Source of the DNA: Rhodobacterales bacterium LSUCC0031
GTDB lineage: Bacteria > Pseudomonadota > Alphaproteobacteria > Rhodobacterales > Rhodobacteraceae
Reading direction: 5' to 3'
Length of the DNA stretch: 64,000 nt
Assembly (NCBI GenBank): GCA_015689735.1
Contig: WVSP01000001.1
Location: 236,001 to 300,000 of the forward strand
Translations under genes and position numbers: made by a program
Part shown: one piece after another, positions 7,049-13,674 of the stretch
Position numbering within the stretch: position 1 is the first letter of the stretch
Layout: every line of letters starts with the position of its first letter
The notes under the pieces: generated by a model
Databases searched by the model: none
Told to the model about the DNA's origin: nothing
The model's input: the letters and a program-made list of their open reading frames with translations, nothing else

Positions 7049-9547
7049 TCAGAAAATGAAGTCGCCATTATCGAGATGGGCGAGGGTAACACCGAAGAGC
7101 AAGATGGAATTGCCGTGGCCTGTATCGATCAAGACTCCGTCCGCGGTGGGGCTGAGCGCGCCTGAGAGCACCAGCGCGTCGTAATCCGCAACCGCGGCCA
7201 AGGCGGTGATGGCAGAGAGGTCGATCTTCTCCGATGGGTCCAGGGCAGCAAAATCCTGCACCGTATCTTGGCCATGCCCATCGGCAAAGACAAACACATC
7301 CGACCCCGCCCCCCCGATGAGCCGGTCATTGCCCTCGCCGCCTGCAAGGTGGTCATCGCCACCTTCGCCGTTCAGCATGTCGTTCTGTGTGCCGCCATCG
7401 AGCGTGTCATTGCCCGGTCCACCGAAGAGCACATCGTCATCCGCCCCGCCAAAGAGCTGGTCTTGATCAGCGCCTCCAAAGAGCCGGTCTCGGTCCGCCT
7501 CGCCCAAGAGCGTGTCGTTGCCGTTCCGCCCGATCAGCAGGTCATTCTCTGCCCCACCGCTCAGGCTGTCATGGCCGACCTCGCCGTCGAGCGTATCGCG
7601 ACCCATGCCCCCCCAGAGCGTGTCGTTGCCTGCTCCCCCGAAAAGATGGTCATGGCCTGCATCGCCTGCCAAGCGGTCGTTGCCTTCCCGGCCGATGAGC
7701 CGGTCATTGCCCTCGCCGCCTGCAAGGTGGTCATCGCCACCTTCGCCGTTCAGCGTGTCGTTCTGTGTGCCGCCATCGAGCGTGTCATTGCCCGGTCCAC
7801 CGAAGAGCACATCGTCATCCGCCCCGCCAAAGAGCTGGTCTTGATCAGCGCCTCCAAAGAGCCGGTCTCGGTCCGCGCCCCCATAGAGATAGTCATGACC
7901 CAGACCACCGATGAGCGTGTCGTTGCCCCCCAAGCCTGCCAAGGTGTCGTTGCCTTCGGTTCCGGTGATGGAATCCGCGCCCTCGGTCGGGGTGCGGGGG
8001 TCGATGGGAAGGGTGAATTGGATAGGGCTGCGGTCGGGGGCGGTGATGATGGACGCGATCAATTGCGCTGCGCTCAAGGGCATGCCGAGCGCTGTTTGGA
8101 TCATCAACACTTCGTTGCGCCATGTCACGATGGCACCATCGATGGTGGATTGGATGCTCAATTGCGCAGGGTCATAGAGAAAGGGCCAACCGGATAGGTC
8201 AAGCCGATCCCTGCCTGTCTCGAAATCGGTGATCCGGTCTTGCAGGCCATCGGCGCGCAGAATGAAACGATCGGCACCCGCGCCACCTGCCAGCGTATCG
8301 CTGCCTGCGCCATCTTCGATGATATCGGCACCATCGCCGCCCATGATCCGGTCATTGCCCGCGCCGCCGATCAGGATATCGTTCAACGCGCTACCGACCA
8401 GATCGCCGCCGGATGCTGTCGCCATGCGCATCTGCCCGTTGCCCGTGGTGTCGAAGGCCAGATTGGTGACGCCTGCACCGATCTGGGAGGCAACGAAGAC
8501 CTCGACACGGTTGCCTATCTGCATCGCCGCGACGCTCGTGATATTCTCAAGCCCGATGCCGCCTTGGTCGGCCAGCACATCAAGTAGGTGCAGCCGGCCG
8601 TTGGGAAGCAGCACAAAGAGGGTGATCCCGTCATCTCCGCCTCCGGCCAAAACATAGGTAAATCCGCCTGCGGTGATCACATCAAGGCTTTGCACCATCC
8701 CAAAGCGCGTTGCATGGGTGTCGATGACATGATCGGTTGGTGCAAGGCTTCCATCGCTGAGAAGTTGCATGACCGTGATCGCGCCGGATTGACCCAAGCC
8801 ATCACCCGGTGCCGACGCAACAAGCGCAAAGCAGCGCCCCCCAAGCGAGGCAGTTGCAAGCGCGGTTGGTGTCATCATGCCGATCCCTTCGGCCATGCCA
8901 AGGCTGCCTGTCGCAGTCAGCCCGGTCGCGCTGATCCGATAGGCCGACACGCCCTGTTCGGTCACGCTTGCCCCGACGAGGTAGTCAATACCCGCGACCC
9001 GCATCGTCGTGAGCGCGAAAACGGAATCGCCATAGGTTGTCGCCGTATCGGCGATGGTGAATTGCTGCGCCAACGCCCCGTCGGGGCTGGTCGTGTCGAT
9101 CTGATAGGCTTGGATCGAGAGGGCGCCGGGTTTGGCCAGATAAAGCGTGTTTGCGCCCATCTGGTCGAGGTCCAGAACCATCGTGTTCACCCCGACAAGC
9201 CCGCCAAGTTGACTTGGCCCGCCAATCCCCCCGGTTGCGTCGAGCGCGAGCGCGGTCAAGCCTGCATCGGGATCACCGGCGACAATCAACCTTGGGCCGC
9301 TGGTGGTATCGAGCACTGTGAGTTGATCCATCACCGACAAGGCGATGGCCGGGTCGAAATGGGTAAAATCATGCAAGGAAAGCGCGCCCTGCGCCCCCAC
9401 CGCAAAACCCGCGATGCCACCGCTTGGCCCCGATGTTGTATAAAGCATCGCGCCCGCTTGCGTCACATGCACAAGCAGATCCGTGATCCCGTGATCAAGG
9501 ATGGATTGGCCTGTCTGAACCTGACCCCCCACGATCAATCGCGGCAT
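7049..9547 (-). CDS. Large RTX (hemolysin-type calcium-binding) protein with propeller-like N-terminal region
   Basis: An 832-aa acidic protein. Residues 1 to ~370 contain no RTX repeats and are built of short Gly/Val/Leu-rich segments (GGIAGFAVG, DYLVGASVTEQG, YVLAGGGDDGI) that look like beta-propeller blades. One RTX cluster follows at about residues 385-435 and a large one at about 520-752, with the consensus GGxGxDxLx ([22 protein letters not shown]). The C-terminus (DVFVFADGHGQDTVQDF) is typical of type I secretion substrates. There is no N-terminal signal peptide, and no HlyB/HlyD-type exporter is present in the window. Calcium-dependent folding after secretion is the known behaviour of such repeats; the function is unknown. 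It sits between gpmI and the capsule export genes. Confidence 0.9.
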   Translation of the reverse strand: MPRLIVGGQVQTGQSILDHGITDLLVHVTQAGAMLYTTSGPSGGIAGFAVGAQGALSLHDFTHFDPAIALSVMDQLTVLDTTSGPRLIVAGDPDAGLTALALDATGGIGGPSQLGGLVGVNTMVLDLDQMGANTLYLAKPGALSIQAYQIDTTSPDGALAQQFTIADTATTYGDSVFALTTMRVAGIDYLVGASVTEQGVSAYRISATGLTATGSLGMAEGIGMMTPTALATASLGGRCFALVASAPGDGLGQSGAITVMQLLSDGSLAPTDHVIDTHATRFGMVQSLDVITAGGFTYVLAGGGDDGITLFVLLPNGRLHLLDVLADQGGIGLENITSVAAMQIGNRVEVFVASQIGAGVTNLAFDTTGNGQMRMATASGGDLVGSALNDILIGGAGNDRIMGGDGADIIEDGAGSDTLAGGAGADRFILRADGLQDRITDFETGRDRLDLSGWPFLYDPAQLSIQSTIDGAIVTWRNEVLMIQTALGMPLSAAQLIASIITAPDRSPIQFTLPIDPRTPTEGADSITGTEGNDTLAGLGGNDTLIGGLGHDYLYGGADRDRLFGGADQDQLFGGADDDVLFGGPGNDTLDGGTQNDTLNGEGGDDHLAGGEGNDRLIGREGNDRLAGDAGHDHLFGGAGNDTLWGGMGRDTLDGEVGHDSLSGGAENDLLIGRNGNDTLLGEADRDRLFGGADQDQLFGGADDDVLFGGPGNDTLDGGTQNDMLNGEGGDDHLAGGEGNDRLIGGAGSDVFVFADGHGQDTVQDFAALDPSEKIDLSAITALAAVADYDALVLSGALSPTADGVLIDTGHGNSILLFGVTLAHLDNGDFIF
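7314..7498 (-). repeat. Copy B of a 185-bp near-perfect direct repeat inside the RTX gene
   Basis: Bases 7314-7498 match 7692-7876 at an offset of 378 bp with a single visible mismatch (CAGCATGT against CAGCGTGT). The offset equals 126 codons, i.e. 14 nonapeptide RTX units, so the duplication keeps the frame and the repeat register. Both copies encode RDRLFGGADQDQLFGG through to GGEGNDRLIG. Near-identity at the DNA level, including third positions, points to recent duplication or gene conversion rather than selection on the protein alone. Confidence 0.95.
7692..7876 (-). repeat. Copy A of the 185-bp direct repeat inside the RTX gene
   Basis: This is the partner of the copy at 7314-7498; the two are separated by 193 bp of more diverged RTX sequence. 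The flanking bases differ on both sides (for example CGGTCCGCG here against CGGTCCGCC in the other copy), which defines the borders. Such a repeat can expand or contract by recombination in multiples of 378 bp without breaking the frame. Confidence 0.95.
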
Positions 9548-9688
9548 CGGTCGCCCCCCGCAAGATGAACGGGGGCAAGCTCGGCCTATGCAGGGGCGTC
9601 AGATGGAATGGAATGTGATCAAGCTGGGGAAAACAGGCAGAATTTGCGCGATGATGCTAACCCTGTCTGCAACCACGGGGCGCAAGCA

Positions 9689-10342
9689 TTAGGACAGATT
9701 GCGCTCGTGCAGCGCGATCGCCTCGTCAAGATCTTCGAAAAAGGCCAGTTTCCCCTTTTCCAAGATCAAGGCCGCGTCGCAGAATTCCTTCAGTTCGGAC
9801 AGGTTGTGATTAACCATGATGGCGTCGGAGGTTTTCATCCGCTCGTGAAACAACGCCATGCTGCGCAACCGAAAGGCAGCGTCGCCTGCGCCTGTGACCT
9901 CGTCGATCAGGTAGGTGTCGAACTTGATTCCAAGCGAGAGACCAAAGGTCAGCCTGCTGCGCATGCCGACCGAATAGGTGCGCACGGGCATATGGAAATG
10001 CTCGCCGATCTGGGCGAAATCCTGCACGAAATCGATCAATTCCTCGGTCTCGATCCCATAGACGCGGGCAATGAATCGCACATTTTGTGCGCCGGTCATC
10101 TGGGGATGTATCGCACCCGCCTGTCCGATCGGCCAAGACATGGTGCCATCACAGACAACCCGCCCGTAATCGGGGCGCATATTGCCTGCGATGATCGACA
10201 TCAGCGTGGACTTGCCCGCGCCGTTACGCCCCAGTAATGCCAGCGACCGGCCGGTTTCCAGAGTGAGCGAGAGGTTATCGATCACGATCTTGCGGCGGCC
10301 ATTGACCTCGAAACTCTTGGTCAGGTTCTCGAAGCGGATCAT
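9689..10342 (-). CDS. kpsT: Capsular polysaccharide ABC transporter, ATP-binding protein (KpsT-like)
   Basis: A 217-aa ATPase of the polysaccharide-export ABC family. Walker A is GRNGAGKST (residues 38-46), the signature region is YSVGMRSRL (123-131), Walker B is YLIDE (144-148), and the H-loop His is in MVNHN. The signature SVGM in place of LSGGQ and the short length are characteristic of KpsT/Wzt-type ATPases that energise export of group 2 capsules. Start is ATG 10342 after a G-rich leader; an upstream frame extension would run into kpsE. It lies 11 bases downstream of kpsE on the same strand, and the partner permease kpsM is encoded divergently. No carbohydrate-binding C-terminal extension is present. 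Confidence 0.93.
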   Translation of the reverse strand: MIRFENLTKSFEVNGRRKIVIDNLSLTLETGRSLALLGRNGAGKSTLMSIIAGNMRPDYGRVVCDGTMSWPIGQAGAIHPQMTGAQNVRFIARVYGIETEELIDFVQDFAQIGEHFHMPVRTYSVGMRSRLTFGLSLGIKFDTYLIDEVTGAGDAAFRLRSMALFHERMKTSDAIMVNHNLSELKEFCDAALILEKGKLAFFEDLDEAIALHERNLS

Positions 10343-10353
10343 CGCGCCGCCCC

Positions 10354-11586
10354 CTACTGCCGGTCGCGGATACTGTAGTAGATCAGCGCAGCGGTCGCCC
10401 ATCCCAGCACCAAGAACAACAGCGTCATGCCCGCGATCACATCGCGGCGAGGGAACTCCGCGCTTTCGGGGACGGTCGGGCGGATGAACACTGCTAGGTA
10501 GCGGCTTTGACGCGCGGCATTTGTGCGGGCCGCGTCAAGTGCTGTCAGCGCGGCGCGATAGCTGCTTTCGGCAAATTCACGGTCAACGATCAACCCTTCG
10601 TAGCGGGCGATCAGGGTGGGGTAATCCTGGCCTTCACGCCCAATATCACCGGTTGCAAAACTCTGTCGTTCTTGATCGATGCGGGCGCGGATCACCTCGA
10701 TCCTGCGCTGGGCTTGGATCAGGCGTGGATCGTTGCGATTGGTCGTGTTCTCGGACAAGAGATCGAACTCGATCAACGCCTCGGCGAGTTGCTGTTGCAG
10801 ATTATTGAGAACGCCTGTGCGCCCCTGAAGGTCGCTTTCGGGATCGACGATCTGGGTCTCGGTACGAAATTGTGTCAGCGCCTCGCGCGCAAGGCGCAGG
10901 CGCGTGATCGCGGCGGCAAGATCCTCTTCGGCGAAACGCATGGCATCAGCGCGGGCCTGCGCGTTCAATTCGTTGATCATCGATTGGCTTTCGACAACGA
11001 TCGCGGTGGCGATTCGATGCGCCATGACCGGGTCGAAGGCCAAAACCTGAAGGTCGATCAAGCCGCTGCTTTGCCCGTAAGAGACACGCACCACATCTTG
11101 CCAATGAGAGACCAGATCTTCAAAGGCGGCATCGGGCGCAAGCGCAAAGATCGGGTCGATGTCATGGGGGGCTGCGTAATGGGCCGCGAGGTCGATCTGC
11201 TCTGCTAATCGGCCGACCATCTCGGCGCTGGTGATGAACTCGAACAGGATATCGCCGTCGGCTTGGGTGTTTGCGCCGGCAAACTGCGCAATCCCCCCCA
11301 AGATATCGGTCGCTGCACTGCCTTCGTCGCTACGGACGGTAAAGCCGACATTGGCCGCGAATTGATCCTGCGCATAGGTGTAAAGGTAATAGCATGTCCC
11401 GAAAAAAGGGACAGCAACCATGATCAGGAACGACAAGAGCAGCCCGAAATGCCGCCGCCGCATCCGTGCGGGCCGCGCGGCGGGCTTGAACTTTTGTTCG
11501 GCTTTTGCCTGTGCGGGCGGCTTTCCAGCTGCCGGCCCTGCGGCTGGCTTGGCCGGTTTCGTCTGCGGTCCTGCGATGTCGGCCAA
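10354..11586 (-). CDS. kpsE: Capsule polysaccharide export inner-membrane protein (KpsE/polysaccharide co-polymerase family)
   Basis: A 410-aa protein. It has a cytoplasmic Ala/Pro/Lys-rich N-terminal tail (residues 1-42), a first membrane segment (FGLLLSFLIMVAVPFFGTCYY, ~46-66), a large periplasmic region with coiled coil (~215-300), and a C-terminal membrane segment (VIAGMTLLFLVLGWATAALI). This layout is diagnostic of KpsE/BexC proteins, which span the periplasm between the KpsMT transporter and the outer-membrane exporter. The start is a TTG at 11586: an in-frame TAA lies 12 bases upstream, the next ATG would delete the conserved tail, and AAAAGG at 11595-11600 sits 8 bases ahead. It is followed by kpsT after 11 bases. 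Its 5' end faces kpsM. Confidence 0.92.
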   Translation of the reverse strand: MADIAGPQTKPAKPAAGPAAGKPPAQAKAEQKFKPAARPARMRRRHFGLLLSFLIMVAVPFFGTCYYLYTYAQDQFAANVGFTVRSDEGSAATDILGGIAQFAGANTQADGDILFEFITSAEMVGRLAEQIDLAAHYAAPHDIDPIFALAPDAAFEDLVSHWQDVVRVSYGQSSGLIDLQVLAFDPVMAHRIATAIVVESQSMINELNAQARADAMRFAEEDLAAAITRLRLAREALTQFRTETQIVDPESDLQGRTGVLNNLQQQLAEALIEFDLLSENTTNRNDPRLIQAQRRIEVIRARIDQERQSFATGDIGREGQDYPTLIARYEGLIVDREFAESSYRAALTALDAARTNAARQSRYLAVFIRPTVPESAEFPRRDVIAGMTLLFLVLGWATAALIYYSIRDRQ

Positions 11587-11594
11587 AGGTGCAG

Positions 11595-11600
11595 CCTTTT
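11595..11600 (-). promoter_or_regulatory. Ribosome binding site fixing the TTG start of kpsE
   Basis: AAAAGG on the minus strand lies 8 bases ahead of the TTG at 11586. An in-frame stop sits between further-upstream codons and this site, so TTG is the only reasonable start. Confidence 0.7.
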
Positions 11601-11660
11601 ATCAATCGTTTGAAATCTCTCTTTCGCTCATACATATTCTCTTAAGTCAAAGCCAGCCTG

Positions 11661-12497
11661 TTGGAGATCAAGCTGAATAGCCCTGAGCCATATCTCCCGG
11701 CACTGCCGGGAAGCCGGACGACCACACGGATGCGATCTTTCCCGGCGCTGCGCGCGATCATGGCCTTGATCTTGCGCGAGATGTCCACGCGCTATGGGCG
11801 CACGCCGGGCGGCTATATCTGGGCGATACTGGAACCCGTGGGCGCGCTGGTCGTGATGGCGGTGGTGTTCTCGATCCTGCTGCGCGCGCCGCCCTTGGGC
11901 AATTCCTTCATACTGTTCTACGCCTCGGGCTATTTGCCCTTCATCATCTCGGCCACGGTCATGGGCCATGTGCAGGGCGCGATCAGTTTCTCCAAACCTC
12001 TGCTGATGTATCCTGCGGTGTCATGGTTGGACGCCATTCTTGCGCGGTTCGTGTTGAACTTTTTGACCGGGGTGGTGATTTTCATCATCGTTTTCGTCGG
12101 CATCTTGCAATTCACCCAAGCCACCGCAACGCTCAGCTTTGGTCCGATCATCTTGTCGGTGCTGCTTGCGGCATTTCTGGGGTTGGGGCTGGGAACGCTG
12201 AACTGCTTTTTGATCGGCCTCTTCCCGGCGTGGGGAAGCATCTGGGGGATCATGACCCGCCCCTTGTTCTTGGTCGCGGGGGTGATCTTTCTTTACGAGA
12301 ATATGCCGCCCCTAGTGCAAGACTTCTTGTGGTATACGCCGTGGATCCATTTCACCGGGATCGCGCGCACCGGGATTTATCCAACCTATGCGCCCGACTA
12401 CATCTCGATCCCGGTCGTGCTGTTATGGTCGCTGGTCTCGTTGTTTTTCGGGCTGATGCTTTTGCGGCGGTTTTACCAAGACATCCTGAACCGCTAG
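11661..12497 (+). CDS. kpsM: Capsular polysaccharide ABC transporter permease (KpsM-like, ABC-2 type)
   Basis: A permease of up to 278 aa with six predicted membrane segments. The ABC-2 signature near the N-terminus is LREMSTRYGRTPGGYIWAILEP, followed by VVMAVVFSILL and PLFLVAGVIFLYENMP, as in KpsM/BexB. With KpsT it forms the inner-membrane pump for group 2-like capsule. The reading frame begins at a TTG (11661) with no good ribosome site. An ATG at 11730 (MRSFPALRAIMAL) keeps the whole conserved core and is a plausible alternative start. The gene is transcribed away from kpsE-kpsT across a 74-base gap, so a shared divergent promoter region is likely. Its 3' end overlaps the convergent rlmH by 4 bases. 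Confidence 0.92.
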   Translation: MEIKLNSPEPYLPALPGSRTTTRMRSFPALRAIMALILREMSTRYGRTPGGYIWAILEPVGALVVMAVVFSILLRAPPLGNSFILFYASGYLPFIISATVMGHVQGAISFSKPLLMYPAVSWLDAILARFVLNFLTGVVIFIIVFVGILQFTQATATLSFGPIILSVLLAAFLGLGLGTLNCFLIGLFPAWGSIWGIMTRPLFLVAGVIFLYENMPPLVQDFLWYTPWIHFTGIARTGIYPTYAPDYISIPVVLLWSLVSLFFGLMLLRRFYQDILNR

Positions 12498-12967
12498 GCG
12501 CGGTGATACGGCCCGCCCGAAAGGATCGAGGCCGCGCGGTATAGCTGTTCGGCGATCATCACCCGCACAAGCATATGTGGCCAAACCATCGCGCCAAACG
12601 AGATTGCCTGCGCGGCTTCGGCCCGGAAATCGGGGGCCAGACCATCGGCACCACCGATACATATCGCCAGATCGCTCAGGCCTGCATCGCGCAGCCCGGC
12701 AAGCTGGTCGGCAAATTGGGGCGAGGTCATCTGCGCCCCGCGCTCGTCCATCACCCAAAGCTGCGCACCGCGCGGGATGGCGCGCCGCAAGAGATCAGCC
12801 TCGGCCTGCATCCCGCCGTTCTTGCGATCTTCGACCTCGGTCACGCCGCCCGATGATAGACCAAGCATGCGACCCGTTCGGTCGAACCGTGTCAGGTAAT
12901 CGTCGATCAGCGTGAGTTCCGGCCCAGCACGTAAACGGCCGACCGCGCAAAGATGCACGCGCAACAT
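12494..12967 (-). CDS. rlmH: 23S rRNA (pseudouridine1915-N3)-methyltransferase RlmH
   Basis: A 157-aa SPOUT-class methyltransferase that N3-methylates pseudouridine 1915 in helix 69 of 23S rRNA. Recognisable parts are the start MLRVHLCAVGRL, the segment LLRRAIPRGAQLWVMDERG, the SAM-binding knot segment ICIGGADGL, and the C-terminal VMIAEQLYRA with GGPYHRA. Length is typical (~155). It follows rsfS by 9 bases on the same strand, the usual rsfS-rlmH pairing. In the relatives I know, gpmI comes next; here kpsM is convergent instead and its end overlaps this gene by 4 bases. Confidence 0.97.
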   Translation of the reverse strand: MLRVHLCAVGRLRAGPELTLIDDYLTRFDRTGRMLGLSSGGVTEVEDRKNGGMQAEADLLRRAIPRGAQLWVMDERGAQMTSPQFADQLAGLRDAGLSDLAICIGGADGLAPDFRAEAAQAISFGAMVWPHMLVRVMIAEQLYRAASILSGGPYHRA

Positions 12968-12976
12968 GGGGTCGCG

Positions 12977-13363
12977 TCAGGCTGTGCCGCCCGCGGGCAT
13001 CCACATCTTTTCAAGTTGGTAGAACTCGCGCACCTCGGGGCGGAAGATATGAACGATCACATCGCCTGCATCGATCAACACCCAATCGCCGGCACCCTTG
13101 CCCTCGACCTTGCAGTTGAGGCGATAGCTCTCCTTGAGCCGCTCGACCAAATTGTCCGAGATCGCCGCAACCTGCCGCGAAGAGCGCCCCGAGGCGATGA
13201 CCATGTAATCGGCAATCGAAGATTTACCGCGCAGTCCGATCTGCACGACGTCTTCGGCTTTGTCATCGTCGAGTGATGCAAGAACGCTAGCCAGCAGTTC
13301 TTCGCTGGTCGGGGCGTCGATATGGGCCGCTGCCGCGGTCCGGTGGGGGGTGGCCTGTGCCAC
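12977..13363 (-). CDS. rsfS: Ribosome silencing factor RsfS (Iojap family)
   Basis: A 128-aa protein of the RsfS/Iojap family, which binds ribosomal protein uL14 and blocks joining of the 50S and 30S subunits under nutrient limitation. The family core is clear: IADYMVIASGRSSRQVAAIS, then GDWVLIDAGDVIVHIFRPE and REFYQLEKMW. The N-terminal ~20 residues are poorly conserved. The start is probably the GTG at 13363; an AGGAGG lies about 25 bases further upstream but no in-frame start fits it, so the exact start is uncertain. It is the first gene of the rsfS-rlmH pair. Confidence 0.95.
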   Translation of the reverse strand: MAQATPHRTAAAAHIDAPTSEELLASVLASLDDDKAEDVVQIGLRGKSSIADYMVIASGRSSRQVAAISDNLVERLKESYRLNCKVEGKGAGDWVLIDAGDVIVHIFRPEVREFYQLEKMWMPAGGTA

Positions 13364-13674
13364 CGCGGTGGTCTGTCCGGTCAGGACCCGATCCTCCTAT
13401 TTGCGCGCCTGATCTTCCCGACGCCGGGTATCCGAGAAGCTAGCATGGGATCGGCCCAATCTCAATGACCCGGTGTCGATGAAACGGCGCATGCGCGATT
13501 GCGCCGGATATGGCTGCGCATCCACGAAAGGCACATATTGATTGCGTCACAGCGTATATATTGGGGATAAACCCCGCAGCGGTGCCATATGGGGTAGTAG
13601 GGCGCTTGACTCAGGCGGCGCTGGGTCTGAAGCTTTTCGTTCAGAATCGTCCTTCTCCCGAAAGGGGGCGCGCC
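13364..13674. other. 311-base gap between divergent rsfS and smc
   Basis: I see no supportable gene here. The region must hold the promoters for rsfS (leftward) and smc (rightward). A short GGGG-ATAAA-CCCC hairpin lies near 13563, and a TTGACT resembling a -35 box occurs at 13606-13611, but I see no convincing -10 at the right distance. The smc reading frame is open into this region, but the family start is the ATG at 13675. Confidence 0.5.

Noticed and set aside
7290-7980. Regularly spaced repeats in the RTX gene considered as a possible CRISPR or satellite array
   Set aside because: The spacing is 27 bases (nonapeptide codons), the units are degenerate, and they translate into GGxGxD RTX motifs.
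8588-9568. 326-codon open frame on the plus strand opposite the RTX gene
   Set aside because: The sense-strand RTX gene, with clear repeats and start, explains the region; the antisense product is Arg/His-rich and unconvincing.
13510-13674. In-frame upstream extension of smc by 55 codons
   Set aside because: The added residues do not resemble SMC; the family N-terminus and a ribosome site point to ATG 13675.
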